This document shows, piece by piece, positions 8,961 through 17,473 of a stretch of 64,000 nucleotides of DNA. Source of the stretch: Cognatishimia activa (GTDB taxonomy: Bacteria; Pseudomonadota; Alphaproteobacteria; Rhodobacterales; Rhodobacteraceae); assembly GCF_026016445.1 (NCBI RefSeq), contig NZ_CP096147.1, positions 1,338,501 to 1,402,500 of the forward strand, written 5' to 3'. A program made the translations under genes and the position numbers. A model generated the notes under the pieces. That model made no database searches. It had not been told where the DNA came from and was given only the letters and a program-made list of their open reading frames with translations. The number at the start of each line of letters is the position of its first letter. Positions within the stretch are counted from its first letter, which is position 1.

Positions 8961-10328
8961 ATGGCAAAGGCAAAAACCTCATTTTCATGCTCGGCTTGCG
9001 GGTCGGTTTTCAATAAATGGTCCGGGCGCTGCGATAACTGCGGCGAGTGGAACACCATCAGTGAAGACGCTGGCATTTCAGCTGGACCAAGCGCAGCAAC
9101 GCTTGGCAATAGCAAAGGCCGCACAGTGCCTTTAACGGACCTGCGCACCGAAGAAACACCCCCGCCCCGCACCCTGTCAGGGCTTGCGGAACTGGATCGG
9201 GTGTTGGGCGGCGGCTTGGTACCTGCTTCTGCAATCCTCGTGGGCGGTGATCCCGGTATCGGTAAATCCACGCTTTTGCTGCAGGCTGCGGCAGAATTCG
9301 CACGTAAGGGCCTGAAAACCATTTATGTTTCAGGCGAAGAAGCCAGCGCTCAGGTACGCATGCGCGCTCAACGTCTGGCCCTAACAGATGCGCCCGTGAA
9401 ATTGGCAGCAGAAACCAACCTGCGCGATATCCTGACCACGTTGGATCAGGAGAAACCACAGCTGGCGATCATCGACTCGATCCAGACCATGTGGTCTGAC
9501 TCTGTTGGATCAGCGCCCGGCTCTGTCAGTCAGGTCCGTGCGGCGGCGCATGAGCTAACATCCTATGCCAAACGCAAGAATATGGCTGTGATCATTGTGG
9601 GTCACGTTACTAAAGAAGGACAAATTGCTGGCCCGCGCGTGGTCGAGCATATGGTTGATACCGTGCTCTATTTCGAAGGCGAACGCGGCCATCAGTTCCG
9701 CGTGTTGCGCGCGGTGAAAAACCGCTTTGGTGCAGCAGATGAGATCGGTGTCTTTGAAATGACGGGCGGCGGCCTGTCAGAAGTCACCAACCCCTCTGCC
9801 CTTTTCCTCTCCGAACGCGGCACCCCTGCTCCGGGATCTGTGGTTTTCGCAGGTATCGAAGGAACTCGGCCCGTCCTGGTCGAGTTACAAGCCCTCGTTG
9901 CGCCAAGCCCCCACGCGCAGCCGCGCCGTGCGGTCGTCGGTTGGGACAGCAGTCGTCTGGCGATGATCCTAGCGGTTCTCGAAGCGCGCTGCGGTATCCC
10001 CTTCACCGGTCTAGATGTCTATCTAAACGTCGCTGGCGGCATGAAAATCAATGAACCAGCGGCAGATCTTGCTGTTGCAGCCGCGCTACTATCTGCACGC
10101 GAAGACGCAAGTATTCCCGCTGACACAGTCGTTTTCGGCGAAATTTCACTGTCTGGTGCCCTCAGACCCGTCAGTCAGACAGAAAACAGGTTGAAAGAAG
10201 CCCAAAAACTTGGTTTCACGTCTGCAATAGCTCCGAAAGGTGGCAAATCTCCGAGCGTTGCAGGCATGGCGCTCAATCAACTTGCAGATTTGACGCAATT
10301 CGTTGGGGACACATTCGGCGCAGGCTAA
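8961..10328 (+). CDS. radA: DNA repair protein RadA
   Basis: RecA-like ATPase that processes recombination intermediates. The 455-residue protein has the N-terminal zinc finger (Cys10, Cys13, Cys24, Cys27), Walker A GDPGIGKS at residues 96-103, the RadA-specific KNRFG motif in VKNRFGAADEIGVF, and the C-terminal Lon-protease-like domain (GLDVYLNVAGGMKI), which in RadA is structural. The length is normal. It follows a PqiA-like gene by 16 bases and is followed by cvpA after 33 bases, so the three may be one transcript. Confidence 0.97.
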   Translation: MAKAKTSFSCSACGSVFNKWSGRCDNCGEWNTISEDAGISAGPSAATLGNSKGRTVPLTDLRTEETPPPRTLSGLAELDRVLGGGLVPASAILVGGDPGIGKSTLLLQAAAEFARKGLKTIYVSGEEASAQVRMRAQRLALTDAPVKLAAETNLRDILTTLDQEKPQLAIIDSIQTMWSDSVGSAPGSVSQVRAAAHELTSYAKRKNMAVIIVGHVTKEGQIAGPRVVEHMVDTVLYFEGERGHQFRVLRAVKNRFGAADEIGVFEMTGGGLSEVTNPSALFLSERGTPAPGSVVFAGIEGTRPVLVELQALVAPSPHAQPRRAVVGWDSSRLAMILAVLEARCGIPFTGLDVYLNVAGGMKINEPAADLAVAAALLSAREDASIPADTVVFGEISLSGALRPVSQTENRLKEAQKLGFTSAIAPKGGKSPSVAGMALNQLADLTQFVGDTFGAG

Positions 10329-10361
10329 GCCACGGCGATTTGGGACAGAGGGAAGAAAACC

Positions 10362-10916
10362 ATGGAAGGTTTCACCATCATCGACGCCGTAGTGGCGGGC
10401 GTTATTATCCTGTCGGCCTTGCTGGCCTATTCACGCGGTCTTGTGCGTGAAGGCATGGCCATTCTCGGCTGGGTTGCCGCCGCTGTTCTGGCGTTTCTTT
10501 TTGCGCCTCAAGTTGAACCACTGGTGAAAGAAGTCCCCGTAGTCGGCGAATTCCTTGCAGACAGCTGTGAATTGGCGATGATTGCAGCCGCGGGTGCAGT
10601 CTTTGCAGGTGCTTTGGTGCTTGTATCTTTCTTCACGCCACTTTTCTCATCTTTGGTGCAGCGCTCTGCCCTTGGGGGTCTCGACCAGGGTCTGGGCTTC
10701 CTCTTTGGTGTGCTGCGCGGCATCCTGTTGGTGGCGGTTGCCTTCTTTGTCTATGAGACTGTGGTTACCAGCCAAGATATCGAAATGGTGGATGACAGCC
10801 GCTCCGCGGCAGTCTTTGCCCGCGTCACTGGCCAGATTGAAGATCGCAACCCGACTCAAGCCCTGGGTTGGATCACTGAGCAATATGAAGAATTGGTAGG
10901 CAACTGCGGTCAGTAA
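10362..10916 (+). CDS. cvpA: CvpA-family membrane protein
   Basis: A 184-residue inner-membrane protein with four hydrophobic segments (about 7-25, 31-49, 69-91 and 104-127) and the CvpA pattern IDAVVAGVIILSALLAYSRG followed by EGMAILGW. In E. coli the cvpA gene lies directly upstream of purF and is linked to colicin V and envelope stress; here purF also follows, but a 455-base gap with two terminators separates them. A terminator at 10954-10985 ends the radA-cvpA transcript. Confidence 0.9.
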   Translation: MEGFTIIDAVVAGVIILSALLAYSRGLVREGMAILGWVAAAVLAFLFAPQVEPLVKEVPVVGEFLADSCELAMIAAAGAVFAGALVLVSFFTPLFSSLVQRSALGGLDQGLGFLFGVLRGILLVAVAFFVYETVVTSQDIEMVDDSRSAAVFARVTGQIEDRNPTQALGWITEQYEELVGNCGQ

Positions 10917-10953
10917 ACTGCACTCACCCTAACCTTTTGATCATGTAAACACC

Positions 10954-10985
10954 GGGGCGTTCCTTTCGAACGCTCCGTATTTTTA
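10954..10985 (+). terminator. intrinsic terminator after cvpA
   Basis: GGGGCGTTC (10954-10962) pairs with GAACGCTCC (10968-10976), closed by an outer C-G pair and followed by TATTTTTA. One G-U pair. It lies 38 bases after the cvpA stop. Confidence 0.8.
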
Positions 10986-11259
10986 TGTTCACGTCGCTTT
11001 TCGTATCTGTAAGCAAAAGGAATGTGTTAGTTTCGTGACATATACGCTTCAACCCTCTAAGAGGTGCGCAGCAAGATGAACGGATTCGGAGCGACCTCCT
11101 TGTCAAGCCAGCGCCAGATTGCCTGCATGCCACTCGGACATATGTCCGGTCGCGTTGCTGCATCTAATGGTGCGACAGGAAATACCTGGAGCTATGGCCA
11201 TTTCACGTCCAATATATGGTCCTATTCTCACATCTCTCAATCCCCCAATATTCTATCTC
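10986..11259 (+). other. gene-poor interval before purF, possible small RNA or leader
   Basis: Between the cvpA terminator and a second terminator at 11260-11291 lie 274 bases without a convincing gene. An open frame from 11064 (ATG at 11076) runs through the second terminator into the purF start, so it is doubtful. The stretch holds a perfect palindrome, CGGACATATGTCCG (11135-11148), and GTCGC pairing with GCGAC shortly after. A stretch that ends in its own terminator before purF could be a small RNA or a purF attenuator leader. No known RNA family was recognised. Confidence 0.3.
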
Positions 11260-11291
11260 AACACCTGCCCATCACGCGCAGGTGTTTTTTG
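11260..11291 (+). terminator. intrinsic terminator upstream of purF
   Basis: AACACCTGC (11260-11268) pairs perfectly with GCAGGTGTT (11278-11286) over a 9-base loop, followed by TTTT. It lies 81 bases before purF and does not follow any clear gene, so it ends either an unannotated small RNA or an attenuated purF leader. Confidence 0.75.
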
Positions 11292-11371
11292 TCGGATTTC
11301 GGCCAGGAAAACTTGGCAGAGGCGGCAAACCTTAGCGAACGACCCAAACACCAAGACATTGGAGCCAGCGC

Positions 11372-12880
11372 ATGTGCGGCATTCTAGGCATCTCTAATCG
11401 CAACAGCCACGTCTTTGCGGAACTCTACGACGGCTTGCTGATGCTGCAACACCGCGGCCAGGATGCTTCTGGCATGGTGACCTATAACGGCGAGTTCTTC
11501 CGTGAGAAGAAAGCCAATGGTCTGGTGAAAGACGTCTTTGACGCCGCCGAAGCAGAGACCCTGCTGGGCAAAGTCGGCATTGGCCACGTCCGCTACCCGA
11601 CAGCTGGTTCCCTGTCCGCTGCAGAAGCGCAGCCTTTCTTCGTAAACGCGCCTTACGGCATCTACCTCGTGCACAATGGCAACATCACGAATACTGAAGA
11701 GCAACGCTCTAAAGTCACTGGCAAATACAGCCGTCACCTGCGCACCACCTCTGATTCAGAAATCATGCTGAACGTTCTGGCGGACAAGATCTTTGACGCC
11801 ATCAAAGTGAACGGCAACGACGATCCGATCCGCAACATCTTTGCGGGCGTCAAGATGATGATGGAGCGCATTCAGGGTGCTTACTCTGTTATCACCATGG
11901 TCGCGGGCGTTGGTATGCTTGCGTTCCGTGATCCACATGGCATTCGCCCGTTGTCTGTTGCGAAACGCGCGGCAGATGGTGCTGGTGATGACTATTCCTT
12001 TGCCTCCGAGGATGTAGCCTTTGACATCAACGGCTTCAAAAAGCTGCGCGATGTGAAACCTGGCGAAGCAATCCTGATCGACCTTGAAGGCAATATGCAC
12101 ACCTTCCAAGCTGCAGATGGTGAGCTGACACCATGCATCTTTGAATACGTCTATCTTGCGCGACCAGACACGCTGCTTGACGGTATTTCCGTCTACAAAA
12201 CCCAGATCCGCATGGGGGAAGCGCTGGCCAATCAGATCAAAGAACTTGATCTGGATATCGACAGCATCATCCCGGTGCCAGATTCCGCGCGACCAGTGGC
12301 GCTTGAAGTTTCCAATGCAACCGGCATTCGCTATCGCGAAGGTCTTGTGAAAAACCGCTATGTCGGTCGGACCTTCATCATGCCAGGCCAGGAAGAGCGT
12401 CAAAAATCAGTGCGCCGCAAATTGAATGCGGTCACGCTGGAGTTCAAAGACAAGAACGTGCTTTTGATTGATGACTCTATCGTGCGTGGCAACACCATCA
12501 AGAAGATCGTTCAGATGTGCCGCGAAGCCGGTGCCAAGAAGGTCTATGTGGCGAGTGCATCCCCGCCAGTGAAATACCCGAATGTTTACGGCATCGACAT
12601 GCCAACCAAACACGAATTGATCGCCAATGGCCGTGATATTGAAGATATCCGCGAAGAACTGGGCTGTGATGCTTTGATCTACCAGAAACTGGACGATCTG
12701 ATCTGGGCCGCCAAAGAAGGCAATCCAGATATCAAACAGTTCGACTGTTCTTGCTTTGACGGCAAATACATCACTGGTTCTGTTTCCGATAGCTATCTGG
12801 ATCAGCTGGAACAAAGCAGCCGTGTCAGCGCGAAAATCAAAGATATGCCATCTCCGAAGAAGATGGCCAAAACCGCCTAA
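11372..12880 (+). CDS. purF: amidophosphoribosyltransferase (PurF)
   Basis: Makes 5-phosphoribosylamine from PRPP and glutamine, the first step of purine synthesis. The chain starts MCGILG, so Cys2 becomes the N-terminal nucleophile after Met removal and there is no propeptide. The glutaminase domain carries RYPTAG and the phosphoribosyltransferase domain carries the PRPP loop VLLIDDSIVRGNT. The C-terminus (FDCSCFDGKYITG) aligns with the E. coli type, which has no Fe-S cluster. The GGAGCC ribosome site fits the ATG at 11372. A DUF1284 gene begins on the base after the stop codon. Confidence 0.97.
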   Translation: MCGILGISNRNSHVFAELYDGLLMLQHRGQDASGMVTYNGEFFREKKANGLVKDVFDAAEAETLLGKVGIGHVRYPTAGSLSAAEAQPFFVNAPYGIYLVHNGNITNTEEQRSKVTGKYSRHLRTTSDSEIMLNVLADKIFDAIKVNGNDDPIRNIFAGVKMMMERIQGAYSVITMVAGVGMLAFRDPHGIRPLSVAKRAADGAGDDYSFASEDVAFDINGFKKLRDVKPGEAILIDLEGNMHTFQAADGELTPCIFEYVYLARPDTLLDGISVYKTQIRMGEALANQIKELDLDIDSIIPVPDSARPVALEVSNATGIRYREGLVKNRYVGRTFIMPGQEERQKSVRRKLNAVTLEFKDKNVLLIDDSIVRGNTIKKIVQMCREAGAKKVYVASASPPVKYPNVYGIDMPTKHELIANGRDIEDIREELGCDALIYQKLDDLIWAAKEGNPDIKQFDCSCFDGKYITGSVSDSYLDQLEQSSRVSAKIKDMPSPKKMAKTA

Positions 12881-13312
12881 ATGGCTGGCCACCGCGCCCC
12901 TATACGATTTCGCCCACATCACTTCCTGTGTTCGCTGGGCTTTCAGGGCGCGGGCTATTCTTCTGCTTTCACTGCCAATATGAGCGACATCGTTGACGGG
13001 CGTTTACGCGAGGCTGGCGGTGAAAACGTCAAGATCACTGTGACCTTTGTCGCCGACAGCATCTGCACCCCCTGCCCGGAACGCCGCGGTCTGGGCTGCG
13101 TGAAGATCAACACCATCAGGCAACTCGACGAGCGACACGCTAAGGCGTTGGGGCTGCGTGATGGCGACTGCATTTCTTGGGGTGAAGCCTTAAAGCGGAT
13201 CAAGGCAAAAGTGCAGCCGGGATCGCTTTCTACCCTGTGTCAGAACTGCCAATGGCTTGAACTTGGTGCCTGTGAGGCGGCTTTGAAGCGGCTTCACGAA
13301 GAAACCTCATGA
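12881..13312 (+). CDS. DUF1284 cysteine-rich protein
   Basis: A 143-residue protein with the DUF1284 opening RFRPHHFLCSLGFQGAGYS and paired cysteines in ICTPCPERRGLGC and LCQNCQWLELGAC, which suggests a metal or iron-sulfur site; this is inference from spacing. It begins immediately after the purF stop and has no clear ribosome site, so translation may be coupled to purF. Its stop overlaps the start of the next hydrolase gene (ATGA). Function of the family is unknown. Confidence 0.85.
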   Translation: MAGHRAPIRFRPHHFLCSLGFQGAGYSSAFTANMSDIVDGRLREAGGENVKITVTFVADSICTPCPERRGLGCVKINTIRQLDERHAKALGLRDGDCISWGEALKRIKAKVQPGSLSTLCQNCQWLELGACEAALKRLHEETS

Positions 13313-14232
13313 CCCGTCAGGATCGTTCAGCAAAACTTCGCGACGATCTCGGCCAATTGCTGGGCCCCAGCTTTCTACAAAAAGGCCTGATGAACCCAGA
13401 AACGATTGGGATCAAAGAGGCTTTTGGCTGGGTTCTGGAGACCTTGCGTTTCACGGCCCCTGATGGCGAAGCAGTGCAAGCCTATTTCTTTAGACCACCA
13501 GAAGGAACTGCACCTGTTCCGGCGGTGATCTATGCCCACGCTCACGGAAATCGCTATGCGTTTGGGAAAGATGAACTGTTCGAAGGCCGCCCAACCCTAC
13601 AGGGTGCTTATGCGAAGGTCCTAATGACTGCAGGCATTGCAGCGCTTTGCATTGAAATGCCCTGTTTTGGCGACAGGCAGCAGCCAGATGAAAGCACCCG
13701 CGCCAAAGCGAAGCTTTGGCGAGGTGATACGCTTTTTGGACAGATGTTAAGTGAGCAGCGCGCGGGCTTGGACTTTCTCGAAAATCACCCAGCCATAGAC
13801 AAGTCCCACTTGGGTGCAATTGGCTTTTCGATGGGCAGCACCCTCACCTTTTGGCTGGCCGCGTTGGATCATCGTATACGCGCAGCCGCAGCGCTTTGCT
13901 CTTTTGCAGATCTTGATACGCTCATTCAGACCGGAGCCCATGACGGGCACGGTATCTACATGTCCGTTCCGGGGCTTACACAAGCTGCGAGCACAGGCGA
14001 AATCGCTGGGTTAACAGCTCCGCGCGCACTTCAGATCTGTGCTGGGCTAAAGGATTGGTCAACGCCGAGCGAAGCGCTTAGAATTGGGCTGCAAGACCTG
14101 GAGGCCGCTTATAGGTCACAAGATGCGTTGGAACATCTATATGTCCACATAGACCCGGACTGCGATCACGCTGAAACGCCAGAAATGCGAGCGGATGTTT
14201 TGAGTTTTCTAAAGAAGGAGCTTTATGGGTAA
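13309..14232 (+). CDS. alpha/beta hydrolase, dienelactone-hydrolase type
   Basis: A 307-residue alpha/beta hydrolase. The nucleophile elbow is GFSMGST, the oxyanion region follows AVIYAHAHGNRYAFG, and the terminal acid/base part includes HIDPDCDHAETPEM, where the histidine lies. The acyl or ester substrate cannot be read from sequence. It overlaps the DUF1284 gene by 4 bases, placing it in the purF transcript, and its own end overlaps a probable 52-residue gene at 14225. Confidence 0.88.
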   Translation: MTRQDRSAKLRDDLGQLLGPSFLQKGLMNPETIGIKEAFGWVLETLRFTAPDGEAVQAYFFRPPEGTAPVPAVIYAHAHGNRYAFGKDELFEGRPTLQGAYAKVLMTAGIAALCIEMPCFGDRQQPDESTRAKAKLWRGDTLFGQMLSEQRAGLDFLENHPAIDKSHLGAIGFSMGSTLTFWLAALDHRIRAAAALCSFADLDTLIQTGAHDGHGIYMSVPGLTQAASTGEIAGLTAPRALQICAGLKDWSTPSEALRIGLQDLEAAYRSQDALEHLYVHIDPDCDHAETPEMRADVLSFLKKELYG

Positions 14233-14383
14233 TCCCTTGGAATACCCCGCCAATGTGGTTCAGGGACCGAAACACGGCGTCATAAGCGCAATTCAGGTAA
14301 ATTATGCGTCGACGCTTGCCCAGACAGCCGTTAAACCAACCGGAAACCATCAGGCGCGAACTTGCGCAGCCGTGAAGACCTAA
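14225..14383 (+). CDS. probable 52-residue protein overlapping the hydrolase end
   Basis: An ATG at 14225 sits 4 bases after a near-perfect ribosome site (AAGGAG), in a different frame from the hydrolase whose stop it overlaps by 8 bases. The frame stays open for 52 residues (begins MGNPLEYPANVVQGPKHG, ends CAAVKT) and stops 13 bases before the next gene. The good Shine-Dalgarno sequence and tight packing support translation; there is no recognisable domain, signal peptide or membrane segment. It could instead be a chance frame in a spacer. Confidence 0.4.
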   Translation: MGNPLEYPANVVQGPKHGVISAIQVNYASTLAQTAVKPTGNHQARTCAAVKT

Positions 14384-14396
14384 GAAGGAAAACAGG

Positions 14397-14870
14397 ATGC
14401 CGATCACCGAAGCAGAAATCACCACAGCAGGTAAAATCTGGGGCGACGCGCTGGTTGCCGTGTCTAAGGCCTACGAAGCTGATGGCATCGATGGCGCTCG
14501 TGTCGTTGCCGAAGGCGCGTTGGACGCAGCCTATGGCTACAACCTTGGCCCGGTGCTCTTCAAACCAACTCTTGCAGGTGGTGAGAAAACCTTCCGGACC
14601 ACCCGCAAAGGCGCCCTGTCCTATTTTGTGGGCCATGACGACGACTATCCAAGCGACGGCGGCTTTGGAATCAAAGGCTGGCGCACCGTGGTGTTTGACA
14701 CCGCAGCAACCTTTGTTGAGGGCGATGTCGCCATGTGGATGGGTTGGGTGACCTTCACCGATAAAGACGGAAACGTCACCAAGGTAGACAAGACATTCGG
14801 CTACAAGAAAGACGAAGAAGGCACTCTACGCATCGTGCTGCACCATTCGTCCTTGCCTTATCAGGGCTAA
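14397..14870 (+). CDS. SnoaL/NTF2-like fold protein, conserved unknown
   Basis: A 157-residue protein with an N-terminal helix (TEAEITTAGKIWGDALVAVS), a variable middle and a C-terminal set of strands (WRTVVFDTAATFVEGDVAMWMG, HHSSLPY) typical of DUF4440/SnoaL-like NTF2 folds. Some genomes label relatives phosphoribosyl-AMP cyclohydrolase, but I see none of the HisI metal-binding Cys/His pattern, so that name should not be used. An AGGAAAACAGG site precedes the ATG. It ends at a strong terminator (14887-14925). Confidence 0.7.
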   Translation: MPITEAEITTAGKIWGDALVAVSKAYEADGIDGARVVAEGALDAAYGYNLGPVLFKPTLAGGEKTFRTTRKGALSYFVGHDDDYPSDGGFGIKGWRTVVFDTAATFVEGDVAMWMGWVTFTDKDGNVTKVDKTFGYKKDEEGTLRIVLHHSSLPYQG

Positions 14871-14886
14871 ATTCAAATCTGTGACG

Positions 14887-14925
14887 ACGACGCAAGCGCT
14901 AAATAAGGAGCGCTTGCGTCGTTTC
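14887..14925. terminator. strong bidirectional terminator
   Basis: A perfect 14-bp stem, ACGACGCAAGCGCT (14887-14900) with AGCGCTTGCGTCGT (14909-14922), loop AAATAAGG, followed by TTC on the plus strand. It lies between the convergent NTF2-like and YHYH genes and can serve both, although T-tracts are short. Confidence 0.7.
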
Positions 14926-14935
14926 TACAACCGTT

Positions 14936-15931
14936 TCAGCGACAGAACTCTCCAGATTTATCTCTGCCGTTGTTGGTGACCGTTTTGGTCTTAAACTCAT
15001 AACATCCTGCACGACCCGACGGGGTGTAGCGGATGTAATAGCGACTTCCCTCATACATGTAATCCATGCTTCGGCTGCCATCCGAAGCCTCTGTGAACTC
15101 TAAGTTTTTCACGCCTCCACGCGGCGGTTTCCCAGCGCTGGCCCCACCGCCACCTGACGCCGAAAGCGGACGGACGCGTGGGAGCTGATCAAAACCCGGA
15201 ACAGCGCCCATCAAACACTGTAAGATGTACGGCGCACTTTCTGATGTGTGATACCTATATCCGAAGACGTCGTCAGGCTGACCGTTGCAAATGTCCAGAA
15301 CACCCTTTGCAATCTCTGTCCCATCTGGATTGTTGTCACCATAGATAGGAAAGCCATCAAAGCCCCAGCCAATAATTGCATCATTGCCCGCGTTTGCCAT
15401 CTGATTGATCATGCAAGTGGGCTTTGCGTGATAATGATAGTCGTCACCTCGACCGGCATGACCACCACAGATATCCAATTGACCTGTCTGGACCGTATCA
15501 TGGCGCGCCTGGTGGTGCGCCAGATCCGCTTCGCTCATTTCACCCCCGGCTGTGTAGTCGTAGATCGGCACGCCGTTAACGGCCACTCCAATGGCTGCGT
15601 CTCTGGTGAGTGGCTTTGAACCAAGACTCGGCGACAAAATAACAGGGACGGCATATTCAGCCGGCACTGGAACCTGTTCATTAGTCCCGGTGATCCCGAT
15701 CATTTTCGGATGATCAGGATAGGTATCAGAACTGATTATCCCGCTGTCTCCAGAACAGGTCACCGATACACGATCCGAAAATCCGGCCTCCTCAACCGAG
15801 GCTTTAATGGCTGCACAGTGATCGTCATGTGCCTGAGCTGGCGTAGTCATCGCAACTGTAATAAGCGCCACGACACTCGCTAGGTTCACCGGAATTGCAG
15901 AACCCAATTTTTCTGTTCCACACACCATCAT
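14936..15931 (-). CDS. secreted YHYH-domain protein
   Basis: A 331-residue exported protein with a signal peptide ending near TTPAQAHDDH and the family signature DDYHYHAKPTC, with further conserved patches VNGVPIYDY and GWGFDGFPIYG. YHYH proteins are found in marine and aquatic bacteria and have no established function; the histidines and several cysteines suggest a metal-binding extracellular domain (inference). The ATG at 15931 overlaps the stop of the upstream secreted-protein gene (ATGA), so the two are translated together. A Gly-rich low-complexity linker (SASGGGGASAGK) separates the YHYH region from a short C-terminal strand-rich part. Confidence 0.85.
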   Translation of the reverse strand: MMVCGTEKLGSAIPVNLASVVALITVAMTTPAQAHDDHCAAIKASVEEAGFSDRVSVTCSGDSGIISSDTYPDHPKMIGITGTNEQVPVPAEYAVPVILSPSLGSKPLTRDAAIGVAVNGVPIYDYTAGGEMSEADLAHHQARHDTVQTGQLDICGGHAGRGDDYHYHAKPTCMINQMANAGNDAIIGWGFDGFPIYGDNNPDGTEIAKGVLDICNGQPDDVFGYRYHTSESAPYILQCLMGAVPGFDQLPRVRPLSASGGGGASAGKPPRGGVKNLEFTEASDGSRSMDYMYEGSRYYIRYTPSGRAGCYEFKTKTVTNNGRDKSGEFCR

Positions 15932-16569
15932 TTCACTTCTACGCGACACAATACCGTGTTGCTCTGCTCAAGGTCCGGTCCCCAGATCAACTTGGCATCT
16001 CGGTCCCAACGAATGCGATCATAGCCATCTTTGGGTCCAACCTGATCTTCCGAATAGACCTCTGCATCAGGCCAATCTGTCGTGTCAAACCCCGCGATAT
16101 CCCAACCTGCTGGCTCTTCCAGTGTCTCAAACCCACAATCGCCCTGCCCTGCAACCGGGTTTGATGACCTTTCGCAGGATTTATTAAGAGGTGCAGTATG
16201 CGTGACAAAACACTGCCAATCGGCGTTGCTAACGACCACCGTCTGACCCGACACATCTTTGATTTGAACGATAACACCACCGTCACCCATTTGTTGTTTG
16301 CGCGAGCCGATGTATTCCAGACCAGTATCATTTTCCTTGAAATCTTTCGCCACTAAACCGATCACAAATGGGCGTTCTGCCTGAAACTCAAAACTTTCTG
16401 AATTGAAGGACCGTTCCGTTGTAATGGGCACGCTGTCCTCCGCGACTTGTGCGCCGTTGATGCGCATTTCAAACCAATTGTCTGCCCAAACGTCTGCGGA
16501 AAAGGTTTCGGCCGATCCCAGAGTGGTTGATGACAGGAGCAGCAGGCCCGCGCAGCTCAAATGTTTCAT
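15928..16569 (-). CDS. secreted protein paired with the YHYH gene, unknown
   Basis: The start at 16569 follows a GAGGGAAAT ribosome site and gives a 213-residue chain with a clear signal peptide (LLLLSSTTLGSA). The mature part contains WADNWFEMRINGAQV and PAGWDIAGFDTTDWPDAEV, patterns like carbohydrate-binding or galactose-binding-like beta-sandwich domains that carry a bound-ligand tryptophan; this resemblance is weak. It overlaps the YHYH gene by 4 bases. Together they form a two-gene secreted operon, divergent from the SDR gene at 16738. Confidence 0.75.
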   Translation of the reverse strand: MKHLSCAGLLLLSSTTLGSAETFSADVWADNWFEMRINGAQVAEDSVPITTERSFNSESFEFQAERPFVIGLVAKDFKENDTGLEYIGSRKQQMGDGGVIVQIKDVSGQTVVVSNADWQCFVTHTAPLNKSCERSSNPVAGQGDCGFETLEEPAGWDIAGFDTTDWPDAEVYSEDQVGPKDGYDRIRWDRDAKLIWGPDLEQSNTVLCRVEVK

Positions 16570-16737
16570 GATATTTCCCTCAAACCAATTACGTTCATTA
16601 ACTAAACGCAGCTTAAACATTTTTCCGTCGCGCCAATCACAAATGTTTTGCAAAATATTGCAGTGGGCGGTGCCCCGCTGCAATCCGAATTCTCATCCCC
16701 TCTTGACCTCTTCTTCCAATACGATCAAACCGAGCGC

Positions 16738-17382
16738 ATGACTGAGAAAATCGCACTTGTTACCGGCGCATCCCGCGGCCTTGGTTTCGCTTTTGCAGAG
16801 GCGCTGGCGCCTGACTATCACATCGTGGCTGTTGGCCGGACCGTTGGCGGTCTGGAAGATCTTGATGACAGGATCAAAGCCAAAGGTGGACAGTCCACTC
16901 TGGCTCCTATGGACATAACCAATGTCGACGCAATGGCGCAGCTTTGCCGCTCTGTCTATGACCGCTGGGGTAAGGTGGATCTCTGGGTGCACACAGCTGT
17001 TCATGGTGCGCCTTTGACGCCCACCAGTCATATCGATGCGAAGGATTGGTCAAAGTCAGTGGCCTGCAACGTCATTGCGACAGGCCAGCTGATCCCTTTC
17101 ATCGCACCCTTATTGGGTGAAGACGGCCAAGCGGTTTTCTTTGACGATGCCCGTGGAGGTGAAAAGTTCTTTGGCTCTTATGGGGCCACCAAGGCAGCTC
17201 AGATCGCCTTGGCAAAAAGCTGGCAGGTTGAAACAGCGACAACTGGGCCAAAGGTAAACATCCTGACGCCAAACGCGATGCCAACTGGCACGCGCGCGCG
17301 CTTCTTTCCGGGTGAGCCACGTGAGGCATTGACTTCCCCTCAAGATGAAGCTGCCCGCCTCCTGAAAGAGCTTGATCTTTAA
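16738..17382 (+). CDS. SDR-family NAD(P)-dependent oxidoreductase
   Basis: A 214-residue short-chain dehydrogenase. The ATG at 16738 gives MTEKIALVTGASRGLGF, the usual start with the TGxxxGxG cofactor motif; an ATG 90 bases earlier would add an unlikely tail. The catalytic YxxxK is present as YGATK. An Asn-Ala-Gly motif after the fourth strand is replaced by VHTAVHG, so the family assignment is to a divergent SDR. Substrate unknown. surE begins 91 bases later. Confidence 0.85.
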   Translation: MTEKIALVTGASRGLGFAFAEALAPDYHIVAVGRTVGGLEDLDDRIKAKGGQSTLAPMDITNVDAMAQLCRSVYDRWGKVDLWVHTAVHGAPLTPTSHIDAKDWSKSVACNVIATGQLIPFIAPLLGEDGQAVFFDDARGGEKFFGSYGATKAAQIALAKSWQVETATTGPKVNILTPNAMPTGTRARFFPGEPREALTSPQDEAARLLKELDL

Positions 17383-17473
17383 CGCTGGGTAACAGCTTGC
17401 GTCTCAATGCTTGCTGACCTCGAAGCAGTCGCTTAGAGAGTGAGAAACAGCCTGTTTTTCACCGGAGCCCCGC

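Noticed and set aside
11064..11387. Open frame of 107 codons before purF
   Set aside because: It starts at a GTG with weak support, runs through a clear intrinsic terminator (11260-11291) and overlaps the purF start, so I do not call it a gene.
14397..14870. Phosphoribosyl-AMP cyclohydrolase (HisI) annotation
   Set aside because: The metal-binding Cys/His signature of HisI is absent and the fold pattern is NTF2/SnoaL-like.
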